Positions 1 to 8,195 of a stretch of 33,903 nt of DNA are shown in pieces. The notes beneath the pieces were generated by a model that did not search any database, had not been told where the DNA came from, and was given only the letters and a program-made list of their open reading frames with translations. The stretch is taken from positions 1-33,903 of the forward strand of contig JAJYNL010000073.1 in the NCBI GenBank assembly GCA_021786375.1. The letters run 5' to 3'. This DNA comes from Actinomycetes bacterium (GTDB lineage Bacteria; Actinomycetota; Acidimicrobiia; Acidimicrobiales; Acidimicrobiaceae). The number at the start of each line of letters is the position of its first letter. Within the stretch, counting starts at the first letter, position 1. A program made the translations under genes and the position numbers.

Positions 1-540
1 CTTAGGGTCGAAAGGGTCGGCGCGGAGAAGACGGTGGATGAAGGACCGCCGCAGGTGGTCGGCTTCATACTGTTGTTTCCGGGCCTGATCCAGGTCTATG
101 CCGGAGAGGCGGGCGAGCTGTGTGATCCGGTCTTCGACCGGCCCCACCAGGCTCACCCGAAGCGCCCGTGGATGATCGGCTAGGATCACTGCGGCGCCAC
201 GGCCGAGGATCACTGCACCGTGATCCGCGTGCTCGCGGACGACGCGCACCTCTTCGGCTCGATAGGTCACCATGTGGGCAGTGATGTCGGACTCATCCAT
301 CTCCGGCAATGGAGCACTGTAGATTCCGCTTGCCGGGGCGAGCAGGTGCACGATGCGGGCGAAGCCGTGCTCGGGATGCTCCTCCTGCTCCAGAACCGCC
401 TTTTCATCCATGGAGAGACGCCGTGCGGTCTCCATGGGTATCGCGCGATCCAAGAACGGTAACGAGAGCCTGCGGGCGACCTCGGGCGCGATCAGAGCCC
501 CTCCTCCGCCGGCAAGCGACGAGATGGCGACAACTGTCAC
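1..540 (-). CDS. Cytidylate kinase-like family protein, 3' end cut by the window edge
   Basis: A reading frame of 180 codons runs from a GTG at 540 leftward off the window with no stop. A strong Shine-Dalgarno AAGGAGG lies 4 nt before the GTG and fixes the start. The protein opens with a glycine-rich loop (GGGGALIAPEVARRL, residues 11-25) followed by LPFLDRAI, as in the cytidylate-kinase-like P-loop family (Cytidylate_kin2). It also has the family's GRGAAVIL strand near residue 113 and an Arg/Asp-rich lid-like segment (DHLRRSFIHRLLRADPFDP) at the visible end. The glycine loop lacks the canonical GKS/GKT lysine, which is common in this subfamily. The real substrate is unknown; nucleotide kinase activity is a family-level inference. 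It is divergent from the exchanger gene at 736. Confidence 0.8.
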   Translation of the reverse strand, partial: MTVVAISSLAGGGGALIAPEVARRLSLPFLDRAIPMETARRLSMDEKAVLEQEEHPEHGFARIVHLLAPASGIYSAPLPEMDESDITAHMVTYRAEEVRVVREHADHGAVILGRGAAVILADHPRALRVSLVGPVEDRITQLARLSGIDLDQARKQQYEADHLRRSFIHRLLRADPFDPK

Positions 541-620
541 GTGCCCTCCTTCACGGTTGGCAATGAGTGCACGGAAGGTGGTATTTCTTCCCGCCTCCCG
601 GCCACCGGGCACTACCGGCG

Positions 621-650
621 TTTATATGTTTGCATAATACAACTAAAGTT
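621..650. promoter_or_regulatory. AT-rich divergent promoter region
   Basis: A 30-bp AT-rich island stands out in the G+C-rich gap between the divergent genes starting at 540 (minus) and 736 (plus). On the plus strand it holds CATAAT (633-638) after TTTG; the minus strand carries TATTAT and CATATAA. These resemble sigma-A -10 boxes on both strands, but I cannot define a convincing -35 for either direction. The rest of 541-735 shows nothing else recognisable. Confidence 0.4.
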
Positions 651-735
651 CCGGGGTTCCAACAAATCTTCACAGTCCGGATGCGCGACGCGAAGTAGCC
701 TGGCAGACTATGCACGACCCAGAGCCTTGGCATCG

Positions 736-2025
736 ATGAGCAGGGAACGTGGCGGCCGGGCGGCGCTCGTCGAGCTGCTGGCGGCGGTGCTGATGGTTCT
801 TCCCGGCCTGATGCTCCGCCTGTCGGGTGCCGAACCGGCTCCTGAGGCGGCGGCAATCCTCTACGGGCTGTCCATCGTGGGGGCCGCGTTTCTCCTCACC
901 TGGGCAGCTGAGTTGCTGGAGGCGCACCTCGGAGAGGGGCTGGCCATCGCCGTGCTGGCGCTGGTCGCGGTGCTGCCCGAGTACGCCGTCGACGTCGTCT
1001 TCGCCTGGAAGGCCGGAAAGAATCCCGCGCACTTCGCACCCTTGGCCCTGGCCAACATGACCGGCGCGAACCGGTTGCTGATCGGAGTCGGCTGGTCCCT
1101 TGTCGCCCTGACCGCTGCCTGGAAGGCCAGGCGTAACGGCGGGGCCCGGGCCGGCTCGGAGACGGTGCCAAGTGGTGGAGCCGTCGCGCTGGCGCCGGTC
1201 CAGATGGTTGGAGTCGGATTCCTGGGGGCGGCCACTCTTTACGCGTTGAGCTTCGTGCTCCGGCGCAGCCTGACCTTAGTTGACGCGGTGGTGTTGGTCG
1301 GGATCTTCGCGCTCTACTTGGTGCGCCTGAACCGGGGACGGCATGACGACGAGGGCGATGAGGAGGAGATGGAGGGGGCCGCGGTCTTGATAGCTGCGCT
1401 GGCGCCCCGGCCGCGCGCCGCTGCTATGGTGGCCATGCTGGTACTGGCGGCGCTGACCATTATTCTGCTCGCCGAGCCTTTCGCGACCTCGCTGGTGGCC
1501 ACGGGCAATGCGCTAAAGGTGAACGACTTCCTGCTGGTGCAGTGGGTGGCGCCACTCGCATCGGAGGCGCCGGAGTTCATAGCGGCGATCCTCCTCGCGA
1601 GAAAGGGGCGTTCCTCGACGGCTCTGGGTGCCTTGGTCTCCTCCAAGATCAACCAGTGGACGCTCCTGGTCGGCTTCCTCCCGCTCGTCTTCGCGCTATC
1701 GTCCTCATCCACCCACGGCCTCCCTCTGGACGTCGCCCAAAGGGAGGAGCTCCTCCTCACTGCGGCACAGTCCTTCTTCGCGCTGGTGCTGGTCCTCGAG
1801 GGCCGCCTTGGCATCGGTGGGGCCGTCAGTCTGCTGACGCTTTTCCTTGCCCAGTTCGCGCTTTCCTGGGTGCTTCCCGCTTCCCTGGCCGGATCCGCCC
1901 GGCTGGGCTTCGCCGCGCTCTATATCCTGGCCGGGCTGGCGCTGCTGGCCGTGCGCCGTGCGGCGCTGGTGGCGGTGGTGCGTTCCACCCTCCGGCCTCC
2001 CGCGCCGGCCAAGCGGTGGGATTAG
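736..2025 (+). CDS. Sodium/calcium exchanger (CaCA) family membrane protein
   Basis: A 429-residue polytopic membrane protein. Two inverted alpha-repeat-like segments are visible: LPEYAVDVVFAW with ANMTGANRLLIGVGW in the N-half, and APLASEAPEFIAAILL with LGALVSSKINQWTLLVG in the C-half. Each has an acidic residue in the ion-binding P-E motif, as in the cation/Ca2+ antiporter superfamily. A charged loop (HDDEGDEEEMEG) joins the halves, matching the regulatory loop position. Expected role: exchange of Ca2+ or another cation for Na+ or H+ across the cytoplasmic membrane; the ion is not determinable. The ATG at 736 is chosen because the frame upstream (from 541) lies under the divergent promoter and is not membrane-like; no clear ribosome site precedes it. 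It converges with, and overlaps by 4 bp, the DMT gene. Confidence 0.8.
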   Translation: MSRERGGRAALVELLAAVLMVLPGLMLRLSGAEPAPEAAAILYGLSIVGAAFLLTWAAELLEAHLGEGLAIAVLALVAVLPEYAVDVVFAWKAGKNPAHFAPLALANMTGANRLLIGVGWSLVALTAAWKARRNGGARAGSETVPSGGAVALAPVQMVGVGFLGAATLYALSFVLRRSLTLVDAVVLVGIFALYLVRLNRGRHDDEGDEEEMEGAAVLIAALAPRPRAAAMVAMLVLAALTIILLAEPFATSLVATGNALKVNDFLLVQWVAPLASEAPEFIAAILLARKGRSSTALGALVSSKINQWTLLVGFLPLVFALSSSSTHGLPLDVAQREELLLTAAQSFFALVLVLEGRLGIGGAVSLLTLFLAQFALSWVLPASLAGSARLGFAALYILAGLALLAVRRAALVAVVRSTLRPPAPAKRWD

Positions 2026-2939
2026 GCCCCGGGTTCGACCGCCAGGGCGGATTCGGGCACACGATGCGCGGTGATCAGGGCGGCGACGATGAACACCGCC
2101 CCCGCCAGGTCGCTCGGAGATAAGCGCTCACGGAGCAGTACCGCCCCTCCCATCACGGAAAAGAGTGGGACCAGGTAGAGGAAGATGCCGGCTTGGGAGC
2201 TGTTGGTGCGCGCCGCGCCCCAGTTCCAGGCCAGGAAGCCGATCAATGACGAGGCGAGTACCGTCCCCGCCAGCACTGCGACGTCCGCTCCGCTTGCATG
2301 GCGTGCTGCGGAGCCAATGGTGGATCCGAACATGAGCCCGAGTCCGAGGCCCGCGCAGACCGCGGAGATGGCGGTAAGTCCGGCTGAGCCGAATTCGCTC
2401 CCGAGCGGCTTGGACCCAACCACGTAGAGGGACCATGCCAGGGCCGCAATCAGCGCAAGCAGGTCCCCGAGGGACTCGTGCGGCGCCGAACCGGCACCGA
2501 TGCCCGCCACCATGACCACGCCGATGATTCCGAGCAGGACGGAGAGGACGAGATTCCGGCGGGGGAGGCGCCTCATGAACAGGCTTTCCAAGGTGAGAAT
2601 GATGATCGGCTCCAAGCCGAGGATGATGCCTGCCGTGGCCGCACTGGTCCAGCGCAAGGCGTTCACGATGGCCAGCTGGTAGACGATCGTCCCGAACACA
2701 CTCCATCCGACGGCCTTCAAGAGGGGGGCTCTGGGCCATCGGTAGGCGCGAGTGTAGAAGAGTAGCGGGAGGGCGAGCAGTCCGGAGAGAGTGAAGCGGG
2801 TGCCGAGCACTTCGCTTGCGCTCAGATTGGCCAGGAGGTACCGCGAACCGACAGGCGTCAAGCCCCAAGCGGCAGCGGCGACAGCAAGCGCGAGAAGGGG
2901 AAGGAACCTCGACCGGCCTGCCGCCTTATTCCGGCTCAT
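2022..2939 (-). CDS. EamA/DMT-superfamily transporter
   Basis: About 305 residues with ten hydrophobic segments in two homologous halves, the layout of EamA (drug/metabolite transporter) permeases. A short basic N-terminus (MSRNKAAGRSR) leads into the first helix (LALAVAAAAWGLTPVGSRYLL), the typical W-G-x-x-P/F start of the family. The second half holds DLLALIAALAWSLYVVGSK and ends with LLRERLSPSDLAGAVFIVAA, the classic E-x-hydrophobic final motif. Substrate unknown; export of an amino acid or metabolite is usual. The start is uncertain: the frame stays open to 3068, with another ATG at 2978, but the start at 2939 gives the normal DMT N-terminus. Its last 4 bases overlap the end of the convergent exchanger gene. 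Confidence 0.8.
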   Translation of the reverse strand: MSRNKAAGRSRFLPLLALAVAAAAWGLTPVGSRYLLANLSASEVLGTRFTLSGLLALPLLFYTRAYRWPRAPLLKAVGWSVFGTIVYQLAIVNALRWTSAATAGIILGLEPIIILTLESLFMRRLPRRNLVLSVLLGIIGVVMVAGIGAGSAPHESLGDLLALIAALAWSLYVVGSKPLGSEFGSAGLTAISAVCAGLGLGLMFGSTIGSAARHASGADVAVLAGTVLASSLIGFLAWNWGAARTNSSQAGIFLYLVPLFSVMGGAVLLRERLSPSDLAGAVFIVAALITAHRVPESALAVEPGA

Positions 2940-3086
2940 TCGGGGATCCCGGAGCCGCGCCGGGCGTGCGCCACGCATCGGGCACGCATCTCCGTACACC
3001 TCTTCTCTTTGCGTCGCCTTCTTGCAGCTCAGGCTAGCAGCGCCCGTACCGCCGGTCAGGCTTGGCAACCTTAGGGCGGCGGATGC

Positions 3087-4736
3087 TCAGAAGTGGGGGA
3101 ATGCCGCCTCGAGGATGCTCTTTGCCTCGCCGGTGCGGGGAAGGGTGCCGAGTACGCTACCGTGGCGGCCACCAAGCCGGGAGTCACAGAAGAGCTGGGC
3201 GTTCGTGGCCGCCGAGTATCGCAACATGAGCGAGGACTCGATCAGGAGCGCCATCTTCTCGACCAGCTCCCGGGCCTGCCACTCCGGGCTCTCAAGGTGG
3301 GTCAGCTCGTGCTTGAAGGCCGCCAGCGCGGAGTCGTAGGCGGCGTTGGATCCTGCGTTGCCCTCCAGCTCGGCCAGCAGGGCTGCCACGGAGGCGGGCT
3401 CCTTGGCCATGGCCCGCAGAACGTCGAGGGCATTGACGTTGCCGGAGCCCTCCCAGATCCCGTTGAGCGGGGATTCGCGGAAGAGGCGCGCCAGTATCGA
3501 CTCCTCCACGTAGCCGTTGCCACCCAAGGACTCCATCGCCTCGGCCATGAAGGCCGGCGCGCGCTTGCAGATGAGGAACTTGGAGGCGGCCACCGCGATA
3601 CGCCGGAATGATCGTGCCACCGGGTCGGTGGAGGAGCGGTCGTCGGCGTTGGCCAGATAGAGCGACGTGATGGTGGCGGCTTCGGACTCGATGGCCAGAT
3701 CAACCAGCACGTTCTGCATGAGCTCCTGCTCAATGAGGCTCTTGCCGAAGACGCTGCGTCCCCGCGCGAACCAGATCGCCTGAACGAGCCCCTGGCGCAT
3801 TTGGGCTGCCGAGCCGAGCATGGAGTCGTAACGGCAGAAGGCGACCATGTCCATGATCGTCTTCACGCCCCGACCCGGCTCGCCGACCCGGTAGCCGACG
3901 GTGTGGTCGTATTCGATCTCGCTGGAGGCGTTGGAGCGATTGCCCAGCTTGTCCTTCAGCCGGCGGACGATCACGCTGTTGCGGGTGCCGTCCTCCAGCA
4001 CCCTGGGAACCAGGTAGCACGAGAGCCCGTCCTTGTCGCGCGCCAGAGTGAGGAAGAGGTCGGACATTGGTGCCGAGCAGAACCACTTGTGCCCGGTGAG
4101 AAGCGCTTCACCTGATCCGCCCAGGTCGGCAACGGTGGTGTTGGCGCGCAGGTCGGAGCCGCCCTGCTTCTCGGTCATCGCCATTCCGGCGGTGGCGGAC
4201 CCCTTGCTACGGGCCGGAACCAGCTCCGGGGCGTAGAAGTGGGCCCTGAGCAGGGGCTCGTAGGTCGCGGAGAGCTCGGGGTTGTGGCGCAGCGAGGGAA
4301 CGGCGGCATAGGTCATGGAGATGGGGCAACCATGGCCCGCCTCGTTTTGGGAGATCAGGTACATGCCGACCGCCCGCTTGAGGTGGTGGTTTGGATCGGG
4401 ACGCTCCTGCTCGGGGAAGGAGGCAATCCCGGCTCCGATGGTGGTGGACATCAGGCGGTGATAGCTGGGGTGGAACTCCACCTCGTCGATGCGGTTGCCG
4501 CGGGAGTCGTAGGAGCGCAGCACCGGCGGATACGCGTTGGCCTGCCTTCCCAGCTCGATGGCCTCCGGAGTGCCCAGCCATTGACCCAGGTCCCCGAGCT
4601 CCTCCGTGGAGGCTCGGCTCCGCTTCAGGAAAGCGGTGACGGTGGGGTCGGTGGACAGGAGGTTGTAGCCCGTTAGAAGCTCGGGCTGGTTGATCACTTC
4701 ATGGGTGGTGGTGGGCGAGGGGCGCAGCTCTGACAT
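3087..4736 (-). CDS. aidB: AidB-family acyl-CoA dehydrogenase
   Basis: The 549-residue flavoprotein aligns by eye along its length with E. coli AidB (541 aa). Shared segments include the N-terminal NQPELL..NLLSTDP region, FHPSYH, MAMTEKQGGSDLRANTT, RLKDKLGNRSNASSEIE and NGIWEGSGNVNALDVLR, which contains the acidic active-site residue. AidB proteins bind FAD and DNA and are induced by alkylation damage in enterobacteria; some homologues act only as acyl-CoA dehydrogenases (isovaleryl-CoA has been reported). A Shine-Dalgarno GGAGG lies 5 nt before the ATG, and a promoter is visible at 4772-4800. No ada or alkA gene is nearby; neighbours are lipid-type genes. DNA-repair versus acyl-CoA function is therefore open. 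Confidence 0.9.
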   Translation of the reverse strand: MSELRPSPTTTHEVINQPELLTGYNLLSTDPTVTAFLKRSRASTEELGDLGQWLGTPEAIELGRQANAYPPVLRSYDSRGNRIDEVEFHPSYHRLMSTTIGAGIASFPEQERPDPNHHLKRAVGMYLISQNEAGHGCPISMTYAAVPSLRHNPELSATYEPLLRAHFYAPELVPARSKGSATAGMAMTEKQGGSDLRANTTVADLGGSGEALLTGHKWFCSAPMSDLFLTLARDKDGLSCYLVPRVLEDGTRNSVIVRRLKDKLGNRSNASSEIEYDHTVGYRVGEPGRGVKTIMDMVAFCRYDSMLGSAAQMRQGLVQAIWFARGRSVFGKSLIEQELMQNVLVDLAIESEAATITSLYLANADDRSSTDPVARSFRRIAVAASKFLICKRAPAFMAEAMESLGGNGYVEESILARLFRESPLNGIWEGSGNVNALDVLRAMAKEPASVAALLAELEGNAGSNAAYDSALAAFKHELTHLESPEWQARELVEKMALLIESSLMLRYSAATNAQLFCDSRLGGRHGSVLGTLPRTGEAKSILEAAFPHF

Positions 4737-4771
4737 TTCCGCCTCCAGGTGGGGTTCGCTTTCTCACCTGA

Positions 4772-4800
4772 ACACTAGATCCGCGCCGCGGCGGTGTCAG
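4772..4800 (-). promoter_or_regulatory. Sigma-A type promoter of aidB
   Basis: On the minus strand, CTGACA (4800-4795) and TAGTGT (4777-4772) are separated by exactly 17 bases. They match TTGACA and the actinobacterial TAnnnT -10 well. Transcription would start near 4765, giving a leader of about 29 nt with the GGAGG ribosome site, and reading aidB. This is the cleanest promoter in the window. Confidence 0.6.
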
Positions 4801-4834
4801 GCCGAGATCGGATTGCGGGTCGTTCCCTCGTTCC

Positions 4835-5353
4835 TCATGCCCCGAGGATGCCTCGCACGAAGGCGGACTTGCCCTCGGTATAGGCCGCGCGGTGGTGCCT
4901 GAAGGAATGGGCAAGGTGGCGCTTCAGCGCGGCGTAGGCGGCTGCATCCTCGGGGTGCGAGCGCAGGTGATCACGAAAGGCGATGTGGTTCAAGTGCGGC
5001 TCGCTCCCGGCCACCACCAGATAGAGGTGGTGGCGCTTGGCCCACGGTGGCCACGCGAACGCCTCCCGGCCCGGTATGCCATGGTCCCCCTGGTGCCGGT
5101 AGCCGAGCCGGCCGAGCCTCGCGATCGCCTCCGGTATCGATGCCGGTGAGCGGAGCACCACGTCGATGTCGATGATCGGCTTAGCGGCCAACCCGTCCAC
5201 CGCGGTGCTTCCCACATGCTCCACCTTGGCCCCAAGCCCCTGGGTGGCCCGCCGGAGCGGCTCGGCCAGCTCTTGGAAGGCGTGGGGCCAGGCCGGATCC
5301 CAATCGACGACGACGATCGGATCGGCTTCGGGGCCACCCGCTCCGGTGCCCAC
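4835..5353 (-). CDS. GrpB family (UPF0157) nucleotidyltransferase-like protein
   Basis: The 172-residue protein carries the whole GrpB signature: VVVDWDPAWPHAFQEL at the N-terminus, then VEHVGSTAVDGLAAKPIIDIDVV (about residues 44-66) and HHLYLVVAG..HLNHIAFRDHLRSHP. The G-S-T-x-V and D-I-D pattern resembles the nucleotidyltransferase fold, in which the aspartates bind metal, but the reaction of GrpB proteins is not established. The GTG start at 5353 lies 2 nt after the stop of the acyl-CoA dehydrogenase gene, so translation is probably coupled. No strong ribosome site of its own is visible. The pairing with fatty-acid genes gives no obvious functional hint. Confidence 0.85.
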   Translation of the reverse strand: MGTGAGGPEADPIVVVDWDPAWPHAFQELAEPLRRATQGLGAKVEHVGSTAVDGLAAKPIIDIDVVLRSPASIPEAIARLGRLGYRHQGDHGIPGREAFAWPPWAKRHHLYLVVAGSEPHLNHIAFRDHLRSHPEDAAAYAALKRHLAHSFRHHRAAYTEGKSAFVRGILGA

Positions 5354-5355
5354 TC

Positions 5356-6492
5356 TCAGATTCCCATTGTCTTGGCGATGATCTCGTTCATGATCTCGTT
5401 GGTTCCGCCCCCGATGCCCATCACCCGGGCATCGCGGTAGTGGCGCTCGACCTCGGTGCCGCGCATGAATCCCGCTCCGCCGTGGAGCTGGACGGCCTCC
5501 TTGGAGATGTGGTCGAGAGCGAAGACCGCGGTGTTCTTGGCCATGGCGATACGAGTCCGATCGGGCGCGCCATCCGCGTAGTCTTCGACCACGCGGTGAA
5601 CAAAAGTCGTGGCCACCTCGGCCTGTCTGGCCATCTCGGCCACCTTGTGTCTCACCACCTGATGGCCGGAGAGCTTGGCGCCGAAGCTTCGCCTAGTGGA
5701 GACCCACTCGATCGTTAGCGCCAGGCAGCGCCTGGCCGAGGCGGCGGCCTGTGCCGCCATGGTGAGGCGCTCGGTCTCGAAGTTCTCCATGATCTGCCTG
5801 AACCCCGTCCCCTCGGCGCCCACGAGGTTCTCGGCGGGAACGACGACGTCGGCGAAGGAGAGTTCCGCGGTGTCGGAGCAAAGCCAGCCCATCTTGTCGA
5901 GCCTTCGCGTCACCGTGAAGCCGGGGGTGTCCTTGTCGATGATGAGCAGCGAGACCCCACCGTGGCCGGCCCCGCCGGTGCGCACCGCCGCCACCACGAA
6001 GTCGGCGCGATAGCCGGACGTAATATAGGTCTTGGCGCCGTTGACGACGTAGTGGTCCCCCTCCCGCCGGGCGATGGTGGCGATGGAGGCAACGTCGGAG
6101 CCCGCGTCGGGCTCGGTGATCGCGAGCGACCCGATCTTCTCCCCGGCCAACGTGGGCAGCACGTATCGCTCGATCTGACGCCTGTCGCCGGCTCGGATGA
6201 TGTGGGGCAGAGCGATCCCATGGGTGAAGAGCGCCGCGCAGAGCCCGGTCGAGCCGCCCGAGGTGATGATCGCCTCCGCCACCGTCAGGGTGTCGATGAT
6301 GTCGCCCGAGCCACCCACCGTGGCCGGGAAGCCGATCTCCAGCAGGCCCAGCTCGGCCGCGCGCCTGTGCACCTCCCGCGGGACAAGCCCCGTATCCTCC
6401 CAGGACCCCAGGTTGGGGGCAAGCTCCCTTTCGGTGAAGTCCGCCACCGTGCGGGCGAGCAGCTTCCGCTCGGATGTATCCCAGACGCTCAC
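5356..6492 (-). CDS. Acyl-CoA dehydrogenase (long-chain/isovaleryl type active site)
   Basis: The 378-residue FAD enzyme has the normal length and motifs: AITEPDAGSDVASI (flavin/substrate binding, about 122-135), NGAKTYITSG, RRSFGAKLSGHQ and LHGGAGFMRGTEVERHYRDARV. It should oxidise an acyl-CoA thioester to the 2-enoyl-CoA. The catalytic glutamate of medium-chain enzymes (xYEGTxEI) is replaced by glycine here (GIGGGTNEIM). A glutamate lies just before the arginine of FETERLTMA instead, where long-chain and isovaleryl-CoA dehydrogenases keep theirs, so the site should be active but of that class. The GTG at 6492 follows GGAAGGAG with 5 nt spacing. It heads a minus-strand unit with the GrpB gene and is divergent from the acyl-CoA ligase. 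Confidence 0.92.
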   Translation of the reverse strand: MSVWDTSERKLLARTVADFTERELAPNLGSWEDTGLVPREVHRRAAELGLLEIGFPATVGGSGDIIDTLTVAEAIITSGGSTGLCAALFTHGIALPHIIRAGDRRQIERYVLPTLAGEKIGSLAITEPDAGSDVASIATIARREGDHYVVNGAKTYITSGYRADFVVAAVRTGGAGHGGVSLLIIDKDTPGFTVTRRLDKMGWLCSDTAELSFADVVVPAENLVGAEGTGFRQIMENFETERLTMAAQAAASARRCLALTIEWVSTRRSFGAKLSGHQVVRHKVAEMARQAEVATTFVHRVVEDYADGAPDRTRIAMAKNTAVFALDHISKEAVQLHGGAGFMRGTEVERHYRDARVMGIGGGTNEIMNEIIAKTMGI

Positions 6493-6558
6493 TTCGTCTC
6501 CTTCCGGGCCCGTTTCGAGCGAGAACGCATTGCGGCATGCCCGCCATCTCGGGATTCG

Positions 6559-6573
6559 ATAGCATCATGCTAT
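6559..6573. promoter_or_regulatory. Perfect palindrome between divergent fatty-acid genes
   Basis: ATAGCAT-C-ATGCTAT is a perfect 7+7 inverted repeat with a 1-base centre, in the 97-bp gap between the acyl-CoA dehydrogenase (start 6492) and ligase (start 6590). TAGCAT, a TAnnnT -10 box, occurs on both strands because of the symmetry. It may therefore be a shared symmetric promoter, an operator for a TetR/GntR-type fatty-acid regulator, or both. Confidence 0.5.
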
Positions 6574-6589
6574 TGCCGGAGGAACGGCC

Positions 6590-8161
6590 GTGAGGGGGAA
6601 AACAGTGCGCGACCAGGGCATGGGACGTTGGGCAACGAGGCGGGCTCTTCTGGAGCCCGACCACCTGGCCCTCTATTCGAAATACATGCGACTTACCTAT
6701 GGGGAGTTCGAGAGCCGCACCAACCAGATCGCCGACGCCCTCTACCGGGAGGGCGTGCGCCACGGCGATCGGGTTGCGATGCTGATGCTCAACTCTGTGG
6801 AGTTCATGGAGGTGCTGTTCGGCTGCGCCAAGCTGGGCGCAATCGCGGTACCGATGAACTTCCGACTTACCGCAGCCGAGGTGGCCTTCCTGTTGGCCGA
6901 CTCGGGAGCGGGCCTCCTGGTGGTGAGCGAGAGGCTCGACCCGGTGGCCGCCGAGGCCATCTCCATGGAGGGAGTCAGGGTGCGACGGCGCTGGGTGGTC
7001 GGCGGGACGGAGGGCCTAAGCGATGGTGCTTCGCCATATGAGGAGCTGGTCGCCGGCGGGAGCGACGAGGTGCGAGACGAAGCGGTGCGCGAGGACGACA
7101 TCGCCGTGATCATGTACACCTCGGGCACGACGGGCCGCCCGAAAGGGGCAATGCTAAGCCACGGCAACATGACCTGGAATGCCATCAACATGCTCGGCCG
7201 CGCTCCAGGCATCTCCTACCGCGACAGGACGGTCACGGCTGCTCCGATGTTCCATATTGGTGGCCTGGGGGTCTTCACCCTCCCTCTCTTCTACGTTGGG
7301 GGCGCAAATTACATCGAGGAGGTGTTCCTTCCCTCCGAGACCCTGACGCACATGGCCTCCGAGAAGGCGACGGGCATGTTCCTGGTCCCGGCGATGTGGG
7401 CGGCACTCACCCAGGTTCCGGAGTTCGAATCCTATGACTTGTCCGAGCTGCGCTTCGGAGTCTCCGGCGGCGCCCCCTGCCCGATCACGGTAATCGAGTT
7501 CATGCAGGAAAGGGGGGTTACCTTCCAGGAGGGCTTCGGCATGACCGAGACCGCACCACTGGTGTCGGTGCTGGCCGCCGAGGACCTGCCCGCCAAGGCC
7601 GGCTCCATCGGCAGGGTCGCGATGCATGTGGATGCGCGCATCGTCGACGAACAGGACCGGGATATGCCGGCCGGCCTGGTGGGCGAGCTGGTGCTGCAGG
7701 GGCCGAACATCTTCAAAGGGTATTGGGGGCTGCCTGCGGCGAGCGCGGAGGCGTTCCGCAACGGATGGTTCCACACCGGAGACCTGGGCCGGATGGACGC
7801 CGAGGGTTTCATCACCCTGGTCGACCGGAAGAAGGACTTGATCATCACCGGTGGCGAGAACGTCTATCCCATCGAGGTCGAGCAGGTGCTCTTCCGCCAT
7901 CCTCAGATTGCCGACGTGGCCGTGATCGGTGCACCGGACGAGCGCTGGGGCGAGACGGTGGTGGCTGTGGTGGTGCCCAAGCCCGGCGAGAGCCCGACCG
8001 AGCGGGATGTGATCGAGTACGCGCGCGGGAGGATCGCCCACTTCAAGGCGCCATCCAGGGTGGAGTTCGTATCCGAGCTTCCGCGCAACGCGACTGGAAA
8101 GATCCTGAAGCGCGATCTCAGGCTGAAGTTCTCGGGCAGGGCGGAGAGCCTGGGGCGCTAG
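6590..8161 (+). CDS. Long/medium-chain acyl-CoA ligase (AMP-forming)
   Basis: A 523-residue member of the ANL adenylating superfamily. Motifs appear in order: phosphate loop YTSGTTGRPKGAMLSH (176-191), GFGMTE (315-320), GELVLQGPN, GWFHTGDLGRMD with the conserved aspartate (392-403), KKDLIITGGENVYP (hinge, 414-427) and NATGKILKRDL with the catalytic Lys504. It should activate a fatty or aromatic carboxylate with ATP and load CoA; chain specificity cannot be read. The GTG at 6590 is preceded by GGAGG at 7 nt spacing, which fixes the start over the downstream GTG and ATG. Transcribed divergently from an acyl-CoA dehydrogenase, with which it probably forms an activation plus first-oxidation pair controlled from the shared palindrome. 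Confidence 0.92.
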   Translation: MRGKTVRDQGMGRWATRRALLEPDHLALYSKYMRLTYGEFESRTNQIADALYREGVRHGDRVAMLMLNSVEFMEVLFGCAKLGAIAVPMNFRLTAAEVAFLLADSGAGLLVVSERLDPVAAEAISMEGVRVRRRWVVGGTEGLSDGASPYEELVAGGSDEVRDEAVREDDIAVIMYTSGTTGRPKGAMLSHGNMTWNAINMLGRAPGISYRDRTVTAAPMFHIGGLGVFTLPLFYVGGANYIEEVFLPSETLTHMASEKATGMFLVPAMWAALTQVPEFESYDLSELRFGVSGGAPCPITVIEFMQERGVTFQEGFGMTETAPLVSVLAAEDLPAKAGSIGRVAMHVDARIVDEQDRDMPAGLVGELVLQGPNIFKGYWGLPAASAEAFRNGWFHTGDLGRMDAEGFITLVDRKKDLIITGGENVYPIEVEQVLFRHPQIADVAVIGAPDERWGETVVAVVVPKPGESPTERDVIEYARGRIAHFKAPSRVEFVSELPRNATGKILKRDLRLKFSGRAESLGR

Positions 8162-8183
8162 AAGGCCCCGACCCGAGTCCTGC

Positions 8184-8189
8184 TACGCT
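8184..8189 (+). promoter_or_regulatory. -10 box of an apparently leaderless transcript
   Basis: TACGCT fits the TAnnnT consensus and ends exactly 6 nt before the ATG at 8196, so the transcript would begin at or next to the start codon. No Shine-Dalgarno precedes the gene, in keeping with leaderless translation. Confidence 0.45.
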
Positions 8190-8195
8190 GTGCGG

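Noticed and set aside
3087-4736. An adaptive (Ada-type) alkylation-repair operon around aidB
   Set aside because: No ada, alkA, alkB or similar gene lies nearby, and the neighbours are a GrpB protein and a transporter.
5693-6763. Minus-strand open frame of 356 codons over the dehydrogenase and ligase starts
   Set aside because: It runs through the divergent promoter and is out of frame with the true dehydrogenase; no domain seen.
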